From: Gnomoniopsis sp. IMI 355080
Lineage: Eukaryota > Ascomycota > Sordariomycetes > Diaporthales > Gnomoniaceae
Length of the DNA stretch: 13,058 nt
Direction: 5' to 3'
Assembly (NCBI GenBank): GCA_027946555.1
Contig: JAPEVC010000436.1
Coordinates: 1 to 13,058, forward strand
The notes beneath the pieces were generated by a model that saw only the letters and a list, made by a program, of their open reading frames with translations, was not told the DNA's origin and did no database searches. Shown here in pieces: positions 8,777 to 13,058 of the stretch. How positions within the stretch are numbered: position 1 is the stretch's first letter; each line of letters starts with the position of its first letter. Both the position numbers and the translations under genes were made by a program.

Positions 8777-9690
8777 GGCCGGCCGGCGCTCAAGTGACTT
8801 CGGGAGCTATACTTAGGTGCCTACTTGTTTGGGTACGGGCCCATAAAAAAACCTCGTACCAAGGTCTGTGCAGGTAGAGGCATTCAACGTCGGTGTCAGC
8901 CATGACTAACCATTGAAATGACAGACCGAGGCTAATACGAAAGGTTGGCTGTTCGTTTGCCTGGTTGCGATCAATAGTGAATTTTTGCCATGTATAGGCG
9001 ATAGGGCGGGACGAGGTAGACCCTGCAGGACCGCCATCTTGCGGCTCCACAATGTCGTCATACTGATTGATCAGTGATTGAAGGCGGAACCTTGACCCCA
9101 CGGGTCACAGGCGCGCAGGCGCGGCGGCGGAGAGGAGAGGAGTAACTCGAGCGCGCGAGGTCCCACATAAACTTATGTTCGAGTCAGTCGAGGGGATCCT
9201 TTCATGTCGCCGGTAGCACCCTGCCGACGGGGGCGACTGCCGGGCAATGTGGTTGGACTGTTCTATGGCGTACAATAGTAAGCTGACGAACGGGCAGAGC
9301 AGGTGAAGTGGTAGTTGATGGAGAATTTCCGTCGCGTGTTGAAAGCTTAATGGGAAAAGGGGAAAAAAACCAGAGGACTGGTTGTTGGGGTGCCCTGGCT
9401 GACGGCAAGTCTGGTCGAGAGCGAGCGAGTGACCAAGTATTGATGGCAGACGAGCAGACGAAGGAGGAGGACCGCAAAGATGGAACAGGGATAAACGTGT
9501 TAAGTTGCAGTGGAGATGGTTTTGAAGCTTTTTCCAACAGATTGGAGGCATGACATCATAACGCCCCTCCCGGAAGCTAAATTGACAGGTCAACGGGGGC
9601 GATGTTGATAAAAATAGTGGGCTTTTTGGTCTGCCACCGAACCGAAATCACTCAGGGTTGCAAATACTACAAACACGTAGTACGCAATAC

Positions 9691-9712
9691 TGTATTGTAC
9701 TGTACTGTACTG
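9691..9712 (+). repeat. TGTAC pentanucleotide repeat
   Basis: TGTAT followed by three perfect TGTAC units and a partial one. Flanking pieces AGTACG...ACTGT and ACAGT...CGTACT make a loose inverted repeat around it (about 9680-9728), so the whole could fold. It is non-coding. Confidence 0.7.
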
Positions 9713-9780
9713 GACAGTGCCGTACTGCGTGAGAATACTCTACTATTATTATATTAAACATGACCGTTGCAGGGGAGGGT

Positions 9781-9801
9781 GGCAATGGCAATGGCATTGG
9801 C
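9781..9801 (+). repeat. GGCAAT short tandem repeat
   Basis: Two perfect GGCAAT units followed by GGCATTGGC, a degenerate continuation. This small simple repeat sits just left of the TATA-like elements. Confidence 0.55.
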
Positions 9802-9830
9802 ACAGTATGAGCACAACGGGAACCTTGGAA

Positions 9831-9865
9831 AATGCCAATATAAAAAATGCCATAACCTTATAAAA
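9831..9865 (+). promoter_or_regulatory. two TATA-like elements in a short direct repeat
   Basis: TATAAAA occurs at 9839-9845 and again at 9859-9865, exactly 20 bp apart, and each is preceded by AATGCC (9831, 9846). This could be a core promoter, but I find no convincing coding start downstream. A frame at plus 9917-10288 (GTG start) has no recognisable content. Confidence 0.25.
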
Positions 9866-9984
9866 CGCGAATGGGTATCAATTTTTTGGAAGGCCTGAGC
9901 ACGAGTTCGTGCAGGTGTGCGGCCCTCCACGGCCCCATGCGGAATGCAACGTGGGAGTCCACGAGCACGTCGGAAAACTGCAAG

Positions 9985-10001
9985 TGACGTCACTGACGTC
10001 G
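9985..10001. promoter_or_regulatory. tandem CRE-like sites (bZIP, ATF/CREB type)
   Basis: A perfect TGACGTCA at 9985-9992, inside the 10-bp palindrome GTGACGTCAC, is followed by TGACGTCG at 9994-10001, giving a 9-bp period. TGACGTCA is the established site for ATF/CREB-type bZIP factors, which in fungi include the Atf1/AtfA stress regulators. One perfect copy is expected less than once in a window of this size, and two adjacent copies are less likely still. No target gene can be assigned. Confidence 0.45.
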
Positions 10002-10011
10002 CGGATTTGGT

Positions 10012-12749
10012 TCCATTTTTTCGATCTCGTCGGATGTCTACGGTAAGGGTCGACTGGGAACATAGCCGTGCACGACATCGTGAAAGCTTCAGCCCGCATC
10101 AAAACCCTCATAACAGGCCACACAGTCTGGTGATCCGGCTTGAGGGCCTAATCACCTTCTACCATACTAAAGTATGTATTAGCCCAAGACTACCATGTTC
10201 AGCGCACGCCTTGTGCGGCGTGTGTCCATCAAAAACTGACTCTGCCTTGCGGCGGAATCCATCACCTCCCATGTCCATGTTCACCTAACAAGGCAGTAAG
10301 ACTTCGTCTTAACAGCAAAAACATAGCAAACCAAAATACCTCACCTCTCAACCTGCTATAATAGCAGATTTAGCCCCTCTGCATTGTTCAGACGCGAAAA
10401 ATAAAATGAAAAGGGGGGAGTTCAGAAAAAGGACCGAGACTCTCGCAGTGTTTGCCAATCAGATTGAGAACCCTTGTGCGCATCTACCTCTGTTATTGGA
10501 CCGTGAATGGTCCGAAGCAGCCGTGTTACCTAGGTATTTAACGAATCTAGTGGCAATCCGAGGTGCTGTTTATGAAAAGTCGGGCCGCCCAAGACCCTAC
10601 CCGCTTGCCTATTCCTATTCCCTCCACCATAGTACAGCTTGCAGTTCATTCCCCTTATCAGTCTCGTAAGCCTCTGCTGAGTTTCGGCCTGTAGCCCCTG
10701 CGGAGATTGCCCTGTGTCTCCATGCGGACGATGGGGGAAGTGGCCATGATGCACGATTGGAACAGAATTCATTTCAGCTGTGCCGAGGGAGATTTAATTC
10801 TACAGGTGATGACAGAAACCATCAAAAGTACTTGCATGTGGTGGCAAACACGGGAGAAAAAGTTAAAAAGAAGTGACCTAGGCCCTTGGGTAGCACCAGC
10901 CACGCAAGCAACGCCACAGGCCTCCCGCGTTTTGATTTGACGCGGAGAAGGGGTCCTTCCTTATCTGGTCACTGTTAAAGTTTAAAAGTTGTGGGCAGAA
11001 AGGGCACAAGGGATGGATAGGTAGCGCGTGCCCATCACGCCTCGTTGAGTCCCAGCTCTGGAATTGTGGTAGTTCCAGGTACCCTACTGCCGGCTCCCCG
11101 GATTCAATTCTTTACCAAGGCCGCGCAGAACTCTAAATGCTTCGAAAAGTTCCGACTAGGGGAAGATCAGGGCTGGGATCTCTCTTATACACAAGTTCAG
11201 GCAGAGACTTACTTACTACATGAGCAGTACTGTCGCACAATTCTAGTAACCTTGGATGTTCTATTGTCGCGGGACATAAGTGAGCGAATAGTCCCTAGCC
11301 TTACTGCCCAGTACGAGACGGCGGGACAGAGCAATTTGGTCGACTGCGAGCCTCAGACCAATCAGCATCGCTGCCAACGCAGGTAGCATCTGACCGCTCG
11401 CCATCGGTCTATTGCGATGGGTGTCTACGCCCAACATAGTAGGTACACACTGAGAGTTCCTGCTAGTAACTCGGTACCTCTGTACTAGAGAAAACCAAGC
11501 TTCGGTCAGGTGTGGTATCTGTTCATATTGCACACATGGCTGGCAATAGGTATGCGGTGTGTCGGTGACTCGGGCACCGTGGTACTATTGCATAGTATAC
11601 AGGTACTAGTACCGTGTAATAAATCTGCGTGTAGCCCGTGGCAAAAGGGTGCACCGCCACATGACACAGTGTTCCGGGGAAGGCCCTCGTTGACAGTTTG
11701 ACAGTTCTAAGACACTAGGGGTCGGCCATGTAACGCAGTGCCGTCATCTTCTATATTAAACGTTGAGACACCAATACAGTTACTGATGGGCTGATCACCC
11801 AAAAGCTTCTTACTTGAACAGGTAGTAGTGTACCGCTGTAGCAGCAAGGAACAGCGGATGAAGCCGCCAAAAGGGGCAACCGATGCTCGTTGCCGGACTG
11901 CGTTGCGACTTCGGGCTAAAGCAGACTGAATGAACCGGAAATGGGTTCCAGAGGAGAGGGGAGATTCCTTACCACCAAGGCATGGTTAGAAGAGAGAATA
12001 TTCTAAAAAGAAACATGAGAAAAGGAGTACTAATACTATGGATGTGTGTTGTCCAGTATCACTACATCCTAGACGATAAGTGAAGGAAGCGCGACGAGGG
12101 CTAATTGGAATTGCAGGGAACCCTGTCTTGAAGTACACACCTTCTTCTGAGGTGGATACCCAGGTACTTAGTAGAGCTGGTAGACTGTCCTGATCATGGC
12201 ATCCAAGTGCAATGAGCAAGCAAGCCGACTGGGTGGGGGACGTTGCGGTCCGGCAGCTGCATACATTGGACAGCAGCAGCTGGAGGGGACAAGAAAACGT
12301 TAGGTTTCCGGAATAGGATTGTGTCCTGGGATGCCTCCGGACGGTATGAGCTTTGCCAATGGGACACAGACATAGTAGTATGACGGGCTGGCAGATGAGT
12401 GATAGCTTACCTAGTAGGCAGGTACATGGCATAGCAGTACATACACAGTACTATGTTGTAGTAATAAAAGAAAGCTACCCTTGTCGTTGGTTGCTGGCCG
12501 GTAGCGTCAGTCTGAAAGAAGGATGACGCCGCACACCGTGCCACATACGGTGCTCCCGTGGCCCAGGACGATGGACGATGATGGTGTGTGTGGTGTTGCG
12601 TGGTCCCACTTGGCTGTGTTAGTCGCACACCCTGGGCCATACTTGCCACACCCCCGACCCTCGACCCCGGGGAGAAGAAGGCATGTTTTTGTGTCGTCTC
12701 CCCTGGATGATGGAGAAGTCCCAAGTACTATGTAGCATTTCCATTTCAA
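10012..12749. other. gene-free stretch, right part of the long spacer
   Basis: No gene is supported. The longest frames are plus 11045-11386 (113 codons) and minus 12432-11986 (148 codons); neither has a recognisable domain or splice context. Two small perfect hairpins occur at 10297-10311 (TAAGAC/GTCTTA) and 10353-10367 (CTGCTA/TAGCAG), both with 3-nt loops and at chance frequency. A cluster of GGTACTA/TAGTACC words lies at 11581-11613. Confidence 0.55.
11581..11613. repeat. nested GGTACTA repeats with 12-bp palindrome
   Basis: GGTACTA occurs directly repeated at 11581-11587 and 11602-11608, and its complement TAGTACC at 11607-11613, so 11602-11613 is the perfect palindrome GGTACTAGTACC. 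ACTA-TTGCA-TAGT (11584-11596) is nested inside. No known site is recognised. Confidence 0.4.
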
Positions 12750-12770
12750 TCCCATCCCGCCCGTGTGGTC

Positions 12771-12875
12771 ATGTACTTGTACCATAGTATCCTCCCTCTG
12801 GAAAATTATTCAACATATTCCGTGCGCAGCTCGCAACAATTCATAACTCTTGCCCACGCCCCGGACCGCGGCTGA
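12771..12875 (+). other. possible upstream ORF 1 (34 codons)
   Basis: An ATG-initiated frame starting MYLYHSILPL and ending at TGA 12873-12875. If the rightward transcript starts before 12771 this would be an upstream ORF. It resembles no known peptide. Transcription is not shown. Confidence 0.18.
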
Positions 12876-12917
12876 CCGTTTTACCACTTTTTCGTTTCTG
12901 CTATTGCTGCTCGTCGC

Positions 12918-12989
12918 ATGTCGCATCGTTTGCAATCCGCCCTCGAGAGCACTTGTTGTCGCGCATCCCAGCCTCCAGCCGTACGGTGA
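12918..12989 (+). other. possible upstream ORF 2 (23 codons)
   Basis: An ATG-initiated frame (MSHRLQSALE and on) ending at TGA 12987-12989, inside the CT-rich region. It would be an upstream ORF if transcribed; otherwise it is chance. It could instead be a first coding exon only if a donor preceded the TGA, and I see no good GTRNGT there. Confidence 0.2.
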
Positions 12990-13058
12990 CCAATACAGAC
13001 GAGTACATTTGCGCGCACCCTTTTACACGTCGTCCTTCGCCCTCGTTCTGCGCCTTCC

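Larger units (their letters stand above)
7426..9690. other. gene-free stretch, middle of the long spacer
   Basis: No gene is supported. Minus frames 9593-9105 (162 codons), 9537-9202 and 9101-8790 are open, but they look like translated pyrimidine-rich or mixed non-coding DNA, with no domain and no supported splice sites. The minus strand of about 9280-9500 is CT-rich, like a fungal leader. A GC-rich patch lies at 8729-8787. No RNA gene was seen. Confidence 0.55.
12750..13058 (+). promoter_or_regulatory. probable CT-rich promoter/5' leader of a gene right of the window
   Basis: From about 12.74 kb the plus strand turns pyrimidine-rich (for instance CCCATCCCGCCCGTG, TTTTTCGTTTCTGC, TCGTCCTTCGCCCTCG at the edge), like fungal transcription-start and leader DNA. 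No downstream coding exon is inside the window, so the gene and its direction are inferred. Confidence 0.4.

Noticed and set aside
8790..9101. Minus frame of 103 codons with fairly natural composition
   Set aside because: It starts at GTG two codons after an in-frame TGA. There is no convincing acceptor for it to be an internal exon, no ATG near the start, and no recognised family.
9062..9107. Two short inverted repeats, ACTGAT-TG-ATCAGT and TGACCC-CAC-GGGTCA
   Set aside because: Six-bp arms with short loops are expected some two dozen times in 13 kb, so the pair is not significant without conservation.
9105..9593. Minus frame of 162 codons, and the overlapping minus 9202-9537
   Set aside because: The translation is Pro/Leu/Ser/His-rich, as expected from CT-rich DNA. 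There is no domain, and the two overlapping frames are open for the same compositional reason.
10034..10114. Possible tiny first exon with a GTAAGG donor after ATGTCTACG and an acceptor near 10114
   Set aside because: No good branch point, and joining gives only about a dozen codons before a stop.
11045..11386. Plus frame of 113 codons
   Set aside because: Non-ATG start, no recognised domain, no splice context.
11986..12432. Minus frame of 148 codons, Leu/Cys/Ser-rich
   Set aside because: Composition does not look like a protein under selection; no domain and no supported introns.

Overview
The window looks like nuclear DNA of a filamentous ascomycete, probably Pezizomycotina. The recognisable genes carry short spliceosomal introns (62-76 bp) with CTAAC/CTGAC-type branch points. 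The protein sequences are of fungal type, promoters show pyrimidine-rich leaders, and intergenic CCTAGG/TACC-type words are common. A Sordariomycete origin is a guess from overall flavour; no marker in the window proves it.

Only the left quarter holds genes I can identify. Positions 1-297 (+) are the end of an intron and the last exon of a BolA-family iron-sulfur cofactor protein. It carries the Cys-type GCG loop and the RHR histidine motif, and its upstream exons lie outside the window. Positions 1523-3137 (-) are a complete four-exon gene for a short oxysterol-binding-related protein (ORP/Osh, 466 aa by my splice model). It has the EQTSHHPP signature and an intact Lys-Glu-Arg PI4P-binding helix. 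The two genes are convergent, with 1.2 kb between their stop codons. Upstream of the ORP gene is an ATG-free, CT-rich stretch of about 280 bp that fits a 5' leader.

From about 3.4 kb to the right edge (about 9.6 kb) I find no convincing coding gene, tRNA, rRNA, spliceosomal RNA or transposon. It contains only short simple repeats, short inverted repeats mostly at the number expected by chance, a tandem CRE-like pair near 9.99 kb, and scattered unremarkable ORFs. It is not obviously AT-rich in the way RIP-mutated repeats are. The last 300 bp are pyrimidine-rich and contain two short ATG-initiated ORFs, which fits the 5' leader of a rightward gene beginning beyond the window.

The two identified genes have no obvious joint pathway: one acts in Fe-S cluster delivery, the other in lipid exchange between membranes. 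I saw no clear novel defence, mobile or biosynthetic system. The main oddity is the very long divergent spacer.
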